Positions 1-8,595 of a DNA stretch of 64,000 nucleotides are shown in pieces. A program made the translations under genes and the position numbers. The notes under the pieces were generated by a model. It was given only the letters and a program-made list of their open reading frames with translations. It was not told where the DNA came from and made no database searches. The stretch is from assembly GCA_038230035.1 (NCBI GenBank), contig JBBRNX010000006.1, forward strand, positions 62,001-126,000. The letters are read 5' to 3'. Position 1 is the stretch's first letter, and each line of letters starts with the position of its first letter. This stretch comes from Gaiella sp038230035. GTDB lineage: Bacteria; Actinomycetota; Thermoleophilia; Gaiellales; Gaiellaceae.

Positions 1-640
1 GAACGACAGCCACGTCGGCCGAGGTCTGCCGTCCGAAGATGCGGAGCTTCGCGTCGCGATAGGCCCCGAACGAACCGTGGCGGTCGATGTGATCCGGCTC
101 GAGGTTGAGCAGCACGGCGACGCGCGGCTGCAACGTCTCGACATCTTCGAGCTGGAACGACGACAGCTCGCAAACGATCCAGGCGTCGTCGGCGACATGG
201 CCGACGAGCGAGCACAGCGGCCGCCCGATGTTCCCAACGACCTCCACCCCGCGCCCAGCTGCGTCGAACATCGCGCCGAGCAAAGCGGTCGTCGTCGTCT
301 TCCCGTTCGTGCCTGTGATCCCTACCAACGGGTTCGCGAGCAATCTCGCGCCGAGCTCGATCTCGCTCAACACGGGGACGTCGCCCGCGCGTGCCGCCGC
401 CACCAGCGGGTGGTCACCCGGTATGCCTGGGCTCTTGATCACGGTGTCGATTCCCCCGAGCAGCGCGTCGTCCTCCTCTCCGAGTTGGAGTTCGACACCT
501 GCCGCCGTGAGCCTTCCCGCGACGGCGGGATCGAGGCCTAGATCGCGGTCGTAGCCGACGACCTCGACGCCCTGCGAGCGAAGCGCCAGCGCAGCGGCCT
601 CGCCCGACCGTGCGAGCCCGAGCACGAGCGCGCGCTTCAC
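1..640 (-). CDS. murD: UDP-N-acetylmuramoyl-L-alanine--D-glutamate ligase MurD (3' end outside window)
   Basis: Cytoplasmic peptidoglycan precursor enzyme that adds D-glutamate to UDP-MurNAc-L-Ala using ATP. Translating the minus strand from the GTG at 640 gives VKRALVLGLARSGEAAA, the N-terminal nucleotide-sugar domain. The Mur-ligase P-loop GTNGKTTT follows at about residues 112-119, then the central-domain segment with NLEPDHIDRHGS. About 213 codons are present and the C-terminal domain lies beyond base 1. An ATG overlapping the mraY stop is followed by an in-frame stop within six codons, so the GTG ten bases after mraY is the start. It is the last dcw gene visible, and the next genes of that cluster (ftsW, murG and others) would be expected off the left edge. 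Confidence 0.93.
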   Translation of the reverse strand, partial: MKRALVLGLARSGEAAALALRSQGVEVVGYDRDLGLDPAVAGRLTAAGVELQLGEEDDALLGGIDTVIKSPGIPGDHPLVAAARAGDVPVLSEIELGARLLANPLVGITGTNGKTTTTALLGAMFDAAGRGVEVVGNIGRPLCSLVGHVADDAWIVCELSSFQLEDVETLQPRVAVLLNLEPDHIDRHGSFGAYRDAKLRIFGRQTSADVAVV

Positions 641-650
641 CGTGCCGTTC

Positions 651-1664
651 TCATAGGCGGAAGCGCAGGTAGTAGCGGTAGTAGAGGACAAAGCCGATCG
701 CGCAGAGGATCGCGCAGACGATCCAGAAGCGCACCATGATCTTGGTCTCCGACCACGCCTTCATCTCGAAGTGATGTTGGATCGGCGCCATCAGGAACAC
801 CCGCCTCCCGGTGCGCTTGAACGAGACGACCTGAATGATCACGGACAGCGCCACCGCGGCGTAGATGCCGCCGATGAAGATCAGCAGCACCTCGGTCTTC
901 GTCAGCACCGCGAACCCGGCTAGCGCACCGCCGAGCGCCATCGCGCCGGTGTCGCCCATGAACACCTCGGCCGGATGCGCGTTGAACCAGAGGAACCCGA
1001 TCGTGCCGCCGATCAGCGCCGCGCCGAAGATCGCGAGGTCGAGATACGTGCCGCTGCGATGGCCCGGCGAGCCAGAGCGGATCCAGGAGATGACCGCGAT
1101 CGCAAGGAACGTCATGAGCGAGATGATCGACGTGCCCGCAGCCAGCCCGTCGACGCCGTCGATGAGGTTCACACCGTTCACCGTGCCCGCAATCACGAGG
1201 AAGAGGAACGGGTAGAACGCATAGCTGAGGTTGACGTGCCAATCGACGATCGGGAAGTAGATCTTCGTGTCGACGCCGGGGATGTGGTTGATGGCAACCG
1301 CCATCCCGACCGTGATCGCCACGAGGAGAAGCATCTTCCAGCGACCCGGGAGACCGAGAGAGCGACGGCGGCGAACCTTGAGGTAGTCGTCGAGGAACCC
1401 GATCAGGCCGCAGCCGAGCGTGACGCCCATCAGGGTCAAGCCGGTCAGTGTGTGGACTGAGAGGACGAAGAACGGAGCGAGCGTCGCGAACAGGATCAGC
1501 AGGCCGCCCATCGTGGGCGTTCCCTGCTTGACGTGGTGCCCGGGTGGGCCCTCTGCCCGAATCTGCTGACCGACACCCCGGCGGCGCAGCCAATCGATGA
1601 ACGCAGGCCCGATGACGACGGCTATCACCATCGCCACGAGCCCCGCGATGAGGACCCTCACCAT
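651..1664 (-). CDS. mraY: phospho-N-acetylmuramoyl-pentapeptide-transferase MraY
   Basis: Integral membrane enzyme that transfers phospho-MurNAc-pentapeptide to undecaprenyl phosphate, forming lipid I. The 337-residue product is nearly all transmembrane helix. It shows the family signatures PTMGG near residue 50, the Asp pair of FLDDYLKV at about 92-93, NGVNLIDGVDGLAAG at about 163-177 with its catalytic Asp, and HHFEMKAW near residue 290. Length is a little under the 360 of Escherichia coli but normal for Gram-positives. It begins 7 bases inside the end of murF and is followed by murD after 10 bases, so it belongs to the dcw operon. Confidence 0.97.
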   Translation of the reverse strand: MVRVLIAGLVAMVIAVVIGPAFIDWLRRRGVGQQIRAEGPPGHHVKQGTPTMGGLLILFATLAPFFVLSVHTLTGLTLMGVTLGCGLIGFLDDYLKVRRRRSLGLPGRWKMLLLVAITVGMAVAINHIPGVDTKIYFPIVDWHVNLSYAFYPFLFLVIAGTVNGVNLIDGVDGLAAGTSIISLMTFLAIAVISWIRSGSPGHRSGTYLDLAIFGAALIGGTIGFLWFNAHPAEVFMGDTGAMALGGALAGFAVLTKTEVLLIFIGGIYAAVALSVIIQVVSFKRTGRRVFLMAPIQHHFEMKAWSETKIMVRFWIVCAILCAIGFVLYYRYYLRFRL

Positions 1665-2923
1665 GTCTGCGCGATCTTCGCCACCCTCTCCGGGATGCCT
1701 TCGAGGCCGACCGCTCTCGAGGCTTTCACGAGCACCGCATCCCCTGGCCGGACGAGGTCGTCGAACCCGTCGGGCGTCTCGACGAACCGCATCTCGGGCA
1801 CGCCCGGCTCCATGTAGAGACGGGCGCGCTCGCCGACCGCGACGAGCACGTCGACGGTTTCCGCGACGACCCCGCCGATCTCACGGTGGTAGGCGTCGGA
1901 TTGCTCGCCGAGCTCGGCCATCTCACCGAGGATCGCGACACGACGTCTGCCTCCCGCCCGCTCGGTGAGGTTGAGCAGCGCCGCGCGCATCGACGTCGGG
2001 TTGGCGTTGTACGCGTCGTTGACGACGAAGCCGCCGCCGGGAAGCGTCACCTCTTCCCCGCGCCAGGGTGACAGCTCGATCCGGCTGGCGCCTTCCTGCG
2101 CACGGTCGAGTGGCAGGCCGAGGGCCTCGTACGCCGTGAGCGCGGCAAGCGTGTTCTCGAGTAGGTGCCGCTGCACGAACGGGAGATCGAGCCACACGCT
2201 GCCACCGCGCAGCTGGAACTCGCGGCTCGCATTGAGCGCGTCCGCGTCGAACCGTCGTAGCTCGATGTCTCCCCGTTGGAGGAACGCCTCCAGCTCCGGC
2301 GCGCGATCAGCCGAGGGCACGACCGCGATCCCGCCCGGGAGAAGCGCATCGATGGCCTCGGCATTCGCGCGAGCGACGTTCTCGACCGAGCCCACGAGCT
2401 CGAGATGCTCCGGCCCGATCGACGTCACGAGGACGAGGTCGGGCCGCACGATCTCGCACAGCGCCGCGATCTGACCCAGCCCGCGCATGCCCATCTCCAC
2501 GATCAGGATCTCGGTCTCCGCCTCGAGACGACACACGGTCAGCGGCAGGCCGATCTCGTTGTTGAGACTCGCTCGAGCGAACACCGTCGGGACGACGGCG
2601 GCGCAGAGCGCGCCGAGGATGTCCTTGGTCGTCGTCTTCCCCGTGGAGCCGACCACGGCTACGACACGCGCGTTGCTCTTGCTGCGGACGAGCTGTGCGA
2701 GGGCTGCGAGCGCCGCAAACTGGTCGTCCGGCACGAGCGTCGCGGCGCCACGTCCACGCGCATCGTCGATGAAGTCGACACCCGCGTTGAGCGCGACGAA
2801 CAGGTCGCCGTTGCTCACCACGCGCGAGTCAGCCGCGATGCCCGTAATCGGGTCGTCACCGGCTCCGCGTTCGAGCCGACCGAGGCCGAGCGCCTCGACC
2901 TCGTCCCACCTGAGCGGGATCAT
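1658..2923 (-). CDS. murF: UDP-N-acetylmuramoyl-tripeptide--D-alanyl-D-alanine ligase MurF
   Basis: Cytoplasmic ATP-dependent ligase adding D-Ala-D-Ala to UDP-MurNAc-tripeptide. The 421-residue product has the three-domain Mur-ligase layout: an N-terminal domain with DSRVVSNGDLFVAL (residues 32-45), a P-loop VGSTGKTTTKD at about 91-101, and VVNDAYNANPTSMRAAL, the DAYNANP signature of MurF. Its ATG overlaps the murE stop by 4 bases and its own end overlaps mraY, which indicates translational coupling along the cluster. Confidence 0.97.
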   Translation of the reverse strand: MIPLRWDEVEALGLGRLERGAGDDPITGIAADSRVVSNGDLFVALNAGVDFIDDARGRGAATLVPDDQFAALAALAQLVRSKSNARVVAVVGSTGKTTTKDILGALCAAVVPTVFARASLNNEIGLPLTVCRLEAETEILIVEMGMRGLGQIAALCEIVRPDLVLVTSIGPEHLELVGSVENVARANAEAIDALLPGGIAVVPSADRAPELEAFLQRGDIELRRFDADALNASREFQLRGGSVWLDLPFVQRHLLENTLAALTAYEALGLPLDRAQEGASRIELSPWRGEEVTLPGGGFVVNDAYNANPTSMRAALLNLTERAGGRRRVAILGEMAELGEQSDAYHREIGGVVAETVDVLVAVGERARLYMEPGVPEMRFVETPDGFDDLVRPGDAVLVKASRAVGLEGIPERVAKIAQTW

Positions 2924-4410
2924 GTCGCCGGCCCGGACGCCCGGAGCGCCTCGCGGGCGACCTCCCGATCGTCGAACGGCTGCACGACGCCGCCCGTGTC
3001 CTGGCCTTGCTCGTGACCCTTACCGGCTATCACGACGACGTCACCGGGCTCGGCGCTGCCGACCGCACGCTGGATCGCCGAGCGCCGTTCCGGATCGATC
3101 TCGACGTCCGTGCCCGTCCCCTGCAGCACATCCTGGATGATCGCAAGCGGATCCTCGGAACGCGGGTTGTCGGAGGTGACGATCACGACGTCGGCGCGGT
3201 CGCGAGCGACCCGGCCCATGAGCGGGCGCTTGCCACGATCGCGATCACCTCCGGCGCCGAAGACGACGATCAGGCGACCCGAGCCGAGCTCGCGAGCCGC
3301 CTGCAGGACGATGTCGAGCGAGTCGGGCGTATGCGCGTAGTCGACGATCACCGCGAACGATTGCCCCTCGTCGATCGCCTCGAACCGCCCGGGGACGCCC
3401 GTCACCGCAGCGACACCTGCGGCGATCGCCTCCTCGTCGATGTCGAGGAGGATGCCCGCCGCCACTGCGCCGAGCACGTTCTCGACGTTGAACCCGCCGC
3501 GCAGCTGGGTCTCGATCTCGATCCCTGCCGCGCGGAACCGGCTGCCCTGCGCATCCAGCTTCAACCCCTCGGCGCGCACCTCCGCGCCGGAACCGAGACC
3601 GAAGGTGATGAGCGGCGCCCGGTGGGCCGCCTCGAGCTCGTCGGCCAGCCGCCTGCCCCACTCGTCGTCGACATTCACCGCGGCGGGTGGCGGCTGCGGC
3701 CCGGTGAAGAGACGCCGCTTCGCCTCGAAGTACTCCTCGAGCGAGCCGTGCAGGTCGAGGTGATCCTGGCTGAGATTCGTGAACACCAGGGCGTCGAAGC
3801 GCACCCGGTCGAGCCGTCGCAGCGCCGAACCGTGCGAGGACGCCTCGACGGCGGCGCTCTCGTCTCCCGCGTCGAGCATCTCCCGGAAGAGCCGCTGCAG
3901 GTCGATCGCCTCCGGGGTCGTGTGCGGCGCGGACCGCCTCTCGCCGCCAACGATCCACTCCACCGTCCCGACGAGCCCGGGGCGCCGTCCCGCCGCTTCG
4001 AGGATCGAGCGGAGCAGGAACGAGGTCGTGGTCTTGCCGTTCGTCCCGGTGACACCCGCTACCTCGAGCGTCCTCGTCGGCTCGCCGAAGAAGGCATCCG
4101 CTGCAACCGCCATCGACGCACGCACGTCGCTGACGACCAACTGGGGCACGTCGACCTCGAGCGCCCGGTCGACGACCAGGGCGACCGCGCCGTTCGCAAC
4201 AGCCTCCGGCGCAAAGTCGTGCCCGTCCGCACGCGAGCCGGGGACGCAGAAGAAGAGCGCGCCGGGCGAGGCGGAGCGAGCGTCGTACGCGAGGTCGCGA
4301 ATCTCCACGTCCTGCGAGCCGACGACAGCCTCGGGTGCCAGGGCTCGGATCAATGCCGCGAGCTCCACCGGCCGAAGGCTAGATAAATCGCTAGCGGGCT
4401 TGCGGCGCAT
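2920..4410 (-). CDS. murE: UDP-N-acetylmuramoyl-L-alanyl-D-glutamate--2,6-diaminopimelate ligase MurE
   Basis: Cytoplasmic ligase that adds the third stem-peptide residue. The P-loop TGTNGKTTTS is at about residues 121-130. SDNPRSEDP near residue 413 is the DNPR motif associated with meso-diaminopimelate specificity; lysine-adding MurE proteins differ here. This predicts an A1-gamma/meso-DAP wall, as in most actinobacteria. The 496-residue length is normal. The ATG chosen lies 20 bases inside the end of ftsI, and an in-frame internal start a few codons later is also possible. Confidence 0.96.
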   Translation of the reverse strand: MRRKPASDLSSLRPVELAALIRALAPEAVVGSQDVEIRDLAYDARSASPGALFFCVPGSRADGHDFAPEAVANGAVALVVDRALEVDVPQLVVSDVRASMAVAADAFFGEPTRTLEVAGVTGTNGKTTTSFLLRSILEAAGRRPGLVGTVEWIVGGERRSAPHTTPEAIDLQRLFREMLDAGDESAAVEASSHGSALRRLDRVRFDALVFTNLSQDHLDLHGSLEEYFEAKRRLFTGPQPPPAAVNVDDEWGRRLADELEAAHRAPLITFGLGSGAEVRAEGLKLDAQGSRFRAAGIEIETQLRGGFNVENVLGAVAAGILLDIDEEAIAAGVAAVTGVPGRFEAIDEGQSFAVIVDYAHTPDSLDIVLQAARELGSGRLIVVFGAGGDRDRGKRPLMGRVARDRADVVIVTSDNPRSEDPLAIIQDVLQGTGTDVEIDPERRSAIQRAVGSAEPGDVVVIAGKGHEQGQDTGGVVQPFDDREVAREALRASGPAT

Positions 4411-6064
4411 CGGGCGGCACCGCGAGGTACTGGAGATCGAACTGGGCGATCCTCTGGAAGGCCGGTGCCGCGACGACGCCGCCCCAGATCGCGCCGTGCG
4501 GCTCGTCGATCATCACGAGCACGACGGCGCGCGGATGCTTCGCCGGCACGATGCCGACGAAGGAGGCGACGTACTTCGACGTCGAGTAGCCGTTCGAGGT
4601 CGGCTTGTTCGCTGTTCCGGTCTTGCCGGCCACGGTGTAGCCGGGGATCGCCGCCGCCGTGCCCGTCCCCTGGATCACGACGTCGCGCAGCATCGTCATC
4701 ACCTTGCGGGCCGTCACCCGCGAGACGATCCGGGTTCCGGCAGGCGCGTGCACCCGCCGAGCCCCGATCTTCTGGATCAGGTGTGGTGTCGGACGCAAAC
4801 CTCCGTTTGCGATCGCCGCGTAGGCGGCCGCCATCTGCATCGGCGTCACGGCGATGCCGAGACCGATCGGCACTGTGCCGATCGTCGAGCCCGACCACTG
4901 ATCGAGCGGTAGCACGAGGCCGGCACTCTCACCGGGGAAATCGACACCGGTCGTCTTCCCGAACCCCCAGCGCGAGACCCAGCGCGCGAGCTCCTCCGGC
5001 CCGAGCCGCTCCGCAATTGTGACCGTGCCGACGTTCGACGACTTCGTGAGGATCTGGGCGACGCTCATCCGCTCGGTCGGGCGCGACTCGGCATCGTGGA
5101 TCACACGGTCTGCGACGTGGATCGTCGGCTGCAGCGTGAAGCGCGTCTGAGGTGTCACCACGCCGTCCTCGAGTGCGGCCGAGATCGTGACGAGCTTGAA
5201 CGTCGAGCCGGGCTCGTAGAGGTCTGTCACCGCACGGTTGCGCCTGCTCTCCGGATTCGCGGACGGGAATGAGTTCGAGTCGAAGCCGGGGGCGTTCGCC
5301 ATCGCGAGCACCTGGCCGTTCCGCGGGTCGAGCACGATTGCCGAGCCGCCCTTCGCATGCCACTTCTGGACGGTCTGCGCGAGGATCGCCTCGGCATTCG
5401 CCTGGATCTGATGATCGATCGTCAGCGTGATGTTGCGCCCGCGTCGCTCGGGTCGGGACGTCACCACATCGACCGCGCGGCCGTAGAGATCCTTGACGAT
5501 CGTCTCGCTGCCCGAGCGCCCGGCGAGCGTCGACTCGAGTGAGCTCTCGAGCCCTTCGAGCCCGTGGTTGTCGGTGCCCGCGTAGCCGACCACTTGCGCG
5601 GCAACTCCGCGCTGCGGATAGACGCGCTTCTGCTCCGCAACGAAGCCCACACCCTTGAGACCGAGCTTCTCGAGCGACGCAGCTGCGATCGGGTCCGCCT
5701 TGCGCGCGAGGTAGATGAAGCCCTTGGAGGTGTCGCCGAGCTGGTTGTAGACGATGTTCGCGTTCAGGCCGAGGGTCTTCCCCACTGCGACGGCGACCTT
5801 CTTGCGATCGACGATCGCCTTCGGGTCGGCGAAGACAGTCGTGGTCTGTTCGCCGATCGCGAGCGGCTCACCCGTGCGGTCGAAGATCGTGCCCCGTCCG
5901 GCCGGGAGCTCGATCGTCTCGCGTTGCTGCTTGAGCGCCAGCAGCTCGTAGGAGGAACCTCGAACGCCCTGCAGCCACGCGGCACGCCCCAGCGTGACGG
6001 CGAAGGCGAGGACGAAGACGAGGAGAAGGAGGCGGATCCGGCGGTTGAGCGCGCGCCCGCTCAC
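4391..6064 (-). CDS. ftsI: division transpeptidase FtsI / PBP class B
   Basis: Septal peptidoglycan D,D-transpeptidase anchored by one N-terminal membrane helix (about residues 10-30). The 557-residue product has the PBP dimerisation domain (from ELPAGRGTIFDRTGE, about 53-67) and then the transpeptidase domain. That domain carries the catalytic SxxK motif STFK at about 287-290, SSN at about 342-344 and KTGT in AGKTGTANK near 485. No PASTA domain follows. Its ATG overlaps the end of the ftsL-like gene by 4 bases. Position between ftsL and murE is the canonical dcw order. Confidence 0.96.
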   Translation of the reverse strand: MSGRALNRRIRLLLLVFVLAFAVTLGRAAWLQGVRGSSYELLALKQQRETIELPAGRGTIFDRTGEPLAIGEQTTTVFADPKAIVDRKKVAVAVGKTLGLNANIVYNQLGDTSKGFIYLARKADPIAAASLEKLGLKGVGFVAEQKRVYPQRGVAAQVVGYAGTDNHGLEGLESSLESTLAGRSGSETIVKDLYGRAVDVVTSRPERRGRNITLTIDHQIQANAEAILAQTVQKWHAKGGSAIVLDPRNGQVLAMANAPGFDSNSFPSANPESRRNRAVTDLYEPGSTFKLVTISAALEDGVVTPQTRFTLQPTIHVADRVIHDAESRPTERMSVAQILTKSSNVGTVTIAERLGPEELARWVSRWGFGKTTGVDFPGESAGLVLPLDQWSGSTIGTVPIGLGIAVTPMQMAAAYAAIANGGLRPTPHLIQKIGARRVHAPAGTRIVSRVTARKVMTMLRDVVIQGTGTAAAIPGYTVAGKTGTANKPTSNGYSTSKYVASFVGIVPAKHPRAVVLVMIDEPHGAIWGGVVAAPAFQRIAQFDLQYLAVPPDAPQAR

Positions 6065-6408
6065 TTCGCGGGCAGCTCGACGTAGCGCGTCGTCGTGGGA
6101 TCTGCCTGTACGAGCCCGAGTGAGCCGTTGGCTTCCTGTTGGAGACGGTACGACGACGCGGCACTCGACAGCTCACCCTGGAGTCGCGCGACAGCGGCCT
6201 GCAGATCGAGGCGCTGCTGGCTCGTCTTGTCGAGCCTCATCGTCAGCTGCAGGACCGCCACGTTGACGGCGACGACGCCTGCAAGCAGCGCTGCGAGCAC
6301 CACGATCCACGCCACCCCACCGGCGAGCGGACGCCTCTCGGCTCGCTTGGCTTCTCCGCGGGAGCGGGGACGACTCCTCGCCCGACGTCCTTCGACGTAG
6401 CTGGTCAA
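6061..6408 (-). CDS. ftsL: FtsL-like bitopic division protein
   Basis: 115-residue protein in the FtsL position between rsmH and ftsI. It has a basic cytoplasmic head rich in Arg (residues 1-28), one membrane helix at about 30-52 (WIVVLAALLAGVVAVNVAVL), and then a heptad-like coiled coil (about 55-90). That is the FtsL/DivIC topology. FtsL sequences are too divergent for motif proof, so the call rests on topology and synteny. The start is TTG at 6408, chosen because it overlaps the rsmH stop as TTGA, whereas the longer open frame upstream is only rsmH antiphase sequence. Expected partners are FtsB/DivIC and FtsQ. Confidence 0.8.
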   Translation of the reverse strand: MTSYVEGRRARSRPRSRGEAKRAERRPLAGGVAWIVVLAALLAGVVAVNVAVLQLTMRLDKTSQQRLDLQAAVARLQGELSSAASSYRLQQEANGSLGLVQADPTTTRYVELPAK

Positions 6409-7376
6409 ATCTCCACCGCGGCGATCCTCAGTGCAACCCGGAGCCGCGCCGACGACGAGCGCGGGTTGGCATCGACCTCGCGCGCGGACGGGCGCACCGG
6501 CTTGCGCGTGAGCGCCCGCAGCTCCGGCTCCTTGCCACAGAAGCAGATCGGGAACTCGGGCGGGCACGTGCAGCCCTTCGCCTTCTCCGCAATGAAGCGT
6601 TTGACGATCCGGTCCTCGAGCGAGTGGAAGCTGATCACGGCCAACCGCCCGCCCGGCCGGAGCATCGTGAGCGCAGCGGGAAGAGCCGCCGTCAGCGCCC
6701 CGAGTTCGTCGTTGACCGCGATGCGCAACGCCTGGAACACGCGCTTCGCCGGATGCCCTTCACCGAATCGCGCTGGAGTCGGAATCGCGAACTTGATCGT
6801 GTCGACGAGTTCGCCCGTGCGTGAGAAGGGCGTGGTTGCGCGTCGGCGGACGATGGCTCTCGCGATCGGCCCGGCGTAGCGCTCTTCCCCGTAGCGGCGG
6901 AACACCGATGCAAGGTCGCGCTCGTCCCAGGTGTTGACGATCTCCTGCGCGGACGGCTCCGACGAAGGATCCATGCGCATGTCGAGTGGCGCGTCGGTCG
7001 CGTACGAGAAGCCTCGCTCCGGTTGGTCGATCTGCATCGACGACACGCCCAGATCGAGGAGGATCGCGTCGGCGCGCACGTCGTTCGCAGCGAGCTGGGA
7101 GAGAACGACCGAAAAGTCGCCGCGCAGGAAGCGCGTGTCGACACCGGCAGTGGCCTTGAAGCGGTCGAACAGCGGTTTCGCGCCAGGGTCACGGTCGATC
7201 GCAACGAGCTTCCCTGCTCCGCGCAGATCCTCGGCGAGCAGCCGCGAATGACCCCCGGCGCCGAAGGTTGCATCGACGACGGTCTCCCCCGGTCGCACAG
7301 CGAGAAGCTCGCGCACCTCGGCGGCGAGAACCGGGACGTGATCAGCTGCGCTTCTCTGCAAGACGTTCGGCAACAT
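6405..7376 (-). CDS. rsmH: 16S rRNA (cytosine-1402-N4)-methyltransferase RsmH
   Basis: SAM-dependent enzyme that N4-methylates C1402 of 16S rRNA in the decoding centre. The 323-residue product opens with HVPVLAAEV (residues 13-21), the family's substrate-site His region. The SAM-binding VDATFGAGGHS is at about 34-44, ILLDLGVSSMQID at about 105-117, and RPGGRLAVISFHSLEDRIVKRF near 245. The start overlaps mraZ by 35 bases, a fairly long overlap; a shorter start is not obvious because HVPVL lies only 12 residues in. Confidence 0.96.
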   Translation of the reverse strand: MLPNVLQRSAADHVPVLAAEVRELLAVRPGETVVDATFGAGGHSRLLAEDLRGAGKLVAIDRDPGAKPLFDRFKATAGVDTRFLRGDFSVVLSQLAANDVRADAILLDLGVSSMQIDQPERGFSYATDAPLDMRMDPSSEPSAQEIVNTWDERDLASVFRRYGEERYAGPIARAIVRRRATTPFSRTGELVDTIKFAIPTPARFGEGHPAKRVFQALRIAVNDELGALTAALPAALTMLRPGGRLAVISFHSLEDRIVKRFIAEKAKGCTCPPEFPICFCGKEPELRALTRKPVRPSAREVDANPRSSSARLRVALRIAAVEI

Positions 7377-7776
7377 CGTCCGCGCTCCCTTCGACCGCGT
7401 TCAGGTGCTCTGACCAGGCTTCTCGGTTCCAGATCTCGAGGTGGTCTTGGACGCCGATCACGATCACGTCCTTGTCGAGTCCCGCGTGGCGCGCGAGCGC
7501 CGGCGGGATCAACACACGGCCCTGTTTGTCGGGAACCGCGACCGCCGTGCCGTGGAAGAAGAACCGCTTCAACCGGCGCGCCTCGCCCGAGAACGAGTCG
7601 AGCTCGCCCAGGCGCGTCTCGACTGTGTCGCGCCACGTCGCGTCGGGATAGACGTCGAGGTTCGCGTCCAAGCCTTTGCAGATCACGACGCCGGCCTCCC
7701 ACTCGTCGCGAAACCGAGCCGGCAATGTGAGGCGGCTCTTGTCGTCGAGGGTGTGCTCGTGCTCGCCGTAGAACAT
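7342..7776 (-). CDS. mraZ: transcriptional regulator MraZ
   Basis: First gene of the dcw cluster. The 144-residue protein has two tandem SpoVT/AbrB-like MraZ halves. The first is MFYGEHEHTLDDKSRLTLPARFR (split here as MFYGEHEHTLDD then KSRLTLPARFR) with the DxKxRLxxP signature. The second is VAVPDKQGRVLIPPALARHAGL with DKQGRVLIP. The ATG at 7776 was preferred over an in-frame upstream start because family members begin MF(L/Y)GEy and GGGAGAA-like purines precede it. Upstream lie four GTGG boxes at exact 10-bp spacing, the known type of MraZ target, so autorepression of the cluster is likely. Confidence 0.96.
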   Translation of the reverse strand: MFYGEHEHTLDDKSRLTLPARFRDEWEAGVVICKGLDANLDVYPDATWRDTVETRLGELDSFSGEARRLKRFFFHGTAVAVPDKQGRVLIPPALARHAGLDKDVIVIGVQDHLEIWNREAWSEHLNAVEGSADDVAERLAEKRS

Positions 7777-7797
7777 GATCCAGGTTCTCCCGTCTCT

Positions 7798-7832
7798 CCC
7801 ACGGTGCCCCACTCTAAACCACTTTCCCCCAC
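7798..7832 (-). promoter_or_regulatory. MraZ operator: four 10-bp-spaced GTGG(G/T) boxes
   Basis: Read on the minus strand, GTGGG, GTGGT, GTGGG and GTGGG occur at 7832-7828, 7822-7818, 7812-7808 and 7802-7798, each exactly 10 bp from the next. MraZ is an octameric ring that binds three to four such direct repeats upstream of its own gene. The boxes overlap the spacer, the -10 and the start region of the predicted promoter, a position that suits repression. Confidence 0.88.
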
Positions 7833-7839
7833 CACGCAA
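7811..7839 (-). promoter_or_regulatory. predicted dcw promoter
   Basis: On the minus strand TTGCGT (7839-7834) and TAGAGT (7816-7811) are separated by 17 bases and resemble housekeeping -35 and -10 elements. Transcription would begin near 7804, giving a leader of about 28 bases before the mraZ ATG at 7776. The match is modest, but its placement within the MraZ boxes supports it. Confidence 0.55.
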
Positions 7840-7871
7840 GCCCCGAATCGATGCGGCATGATCGGAGCGGC

Positions 7872-8591
7872 GTGCAAGCCTTCACCGTCACCGAGCGTCC
7901 GGATCTAACCGAGCCCGCCTGGGAGCTGACCCGTGACGTGTTTCCCGAGTACAACAACCACGGGGACGTCCTCAATCGCTACTGGGGGCGTCTGACGGAG
8001 GAGCTACCGGACTTCCAGTTCCACATGCTCGAGGCCGACGAGATCCTCGCGCGAGCACGGACGATTCCGCTGCGCTGGGACGGCACGGTCGGCGACCTTC
8101 CAGCCGGGATCGACGGCGCGATCGCGCGCGGGTTCGACGAGGGCGACGCGAACACGTTGTGCGCGCTTGTGATCATGGTCCCGCGGGATCGCCAGGGTCG
8201 CGGGATCAGCACCTCTGCGCTGCAGGCGATGCTCGACATCGCGCGCCGTCACGATCTCGGAGCGTTGATCGCGCCGGTTCGACCGACCATGAAGGATCGC
8301 TACCCACTTGTCCCCATCGAGCGCTACGCGGCCTGGAGACGGGCGGACGGCTTACTCTTCGACCCGTGGCTGCGGATCCACGAACGCCTCGGTGCGAAGG
8401 TCCTCAGGGCGGAACCGGAGTCGCTCCGCATCACGGGCACCGTGGCCGAGTGGGAGTCGTGGACGGAGATGGCGTTTCCCGAAAGCGGCGGCTATCCGTT
8501 CCCGGGAGGACTCGCGCCGGTGACGATCGACCGTGACGGGGACGTCGGCGGCTACTGGGAGCCGAACGTCTGGATGCGGCACGACGTCTAG
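7872..8591 (+). CDS. GNAT-like acetyltransferase-type protein
   Basis: Protein of about 239 residues, divergent from mraZ. The middle contains TLCALVIMVPRDRQGRGISTSAL, which resembles the beta4 strand and the acetyl-CoA pyrophosphate loop (Q/R-x-x-G-x-G/A) of GNAT enzymes. DIARRHDLGALIAPVRPTMKDRYPLVP then contains a conserved-looking basic and aromatic stretch. I cannot name a substrate. The start taken is GTG 7872, which has GGAG five bases upstream; an in-frame ATG at 7851 is possible but has no good ribosome site and would crowd the mraZ promoter. It converges on the PfkB gene with only 4 bases between stops. Confidence 0.72.
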   Translation: MQAFTVTERPDLTEPAWELTRDVFPEYNNHGDVLNRYWGRLTEELPDFQFHMLEADEILARARTIPLRWDGTVGDLPAGIDGAIARGFDEGDANTLCALVIMVPRDRQGRGISTSALQAMLDIARRHDLGALIAPVRPTMKDRYPLVPIERYAAWRRADGLLFDPWLRIHERLGAKVLRAEPESLRITGTVAEWESWTEMAFPESGGYPFPGGLAPVTIDRDGDVGGYWEPNVWMRHDV

Positions 8592-8595
8592 TTAG

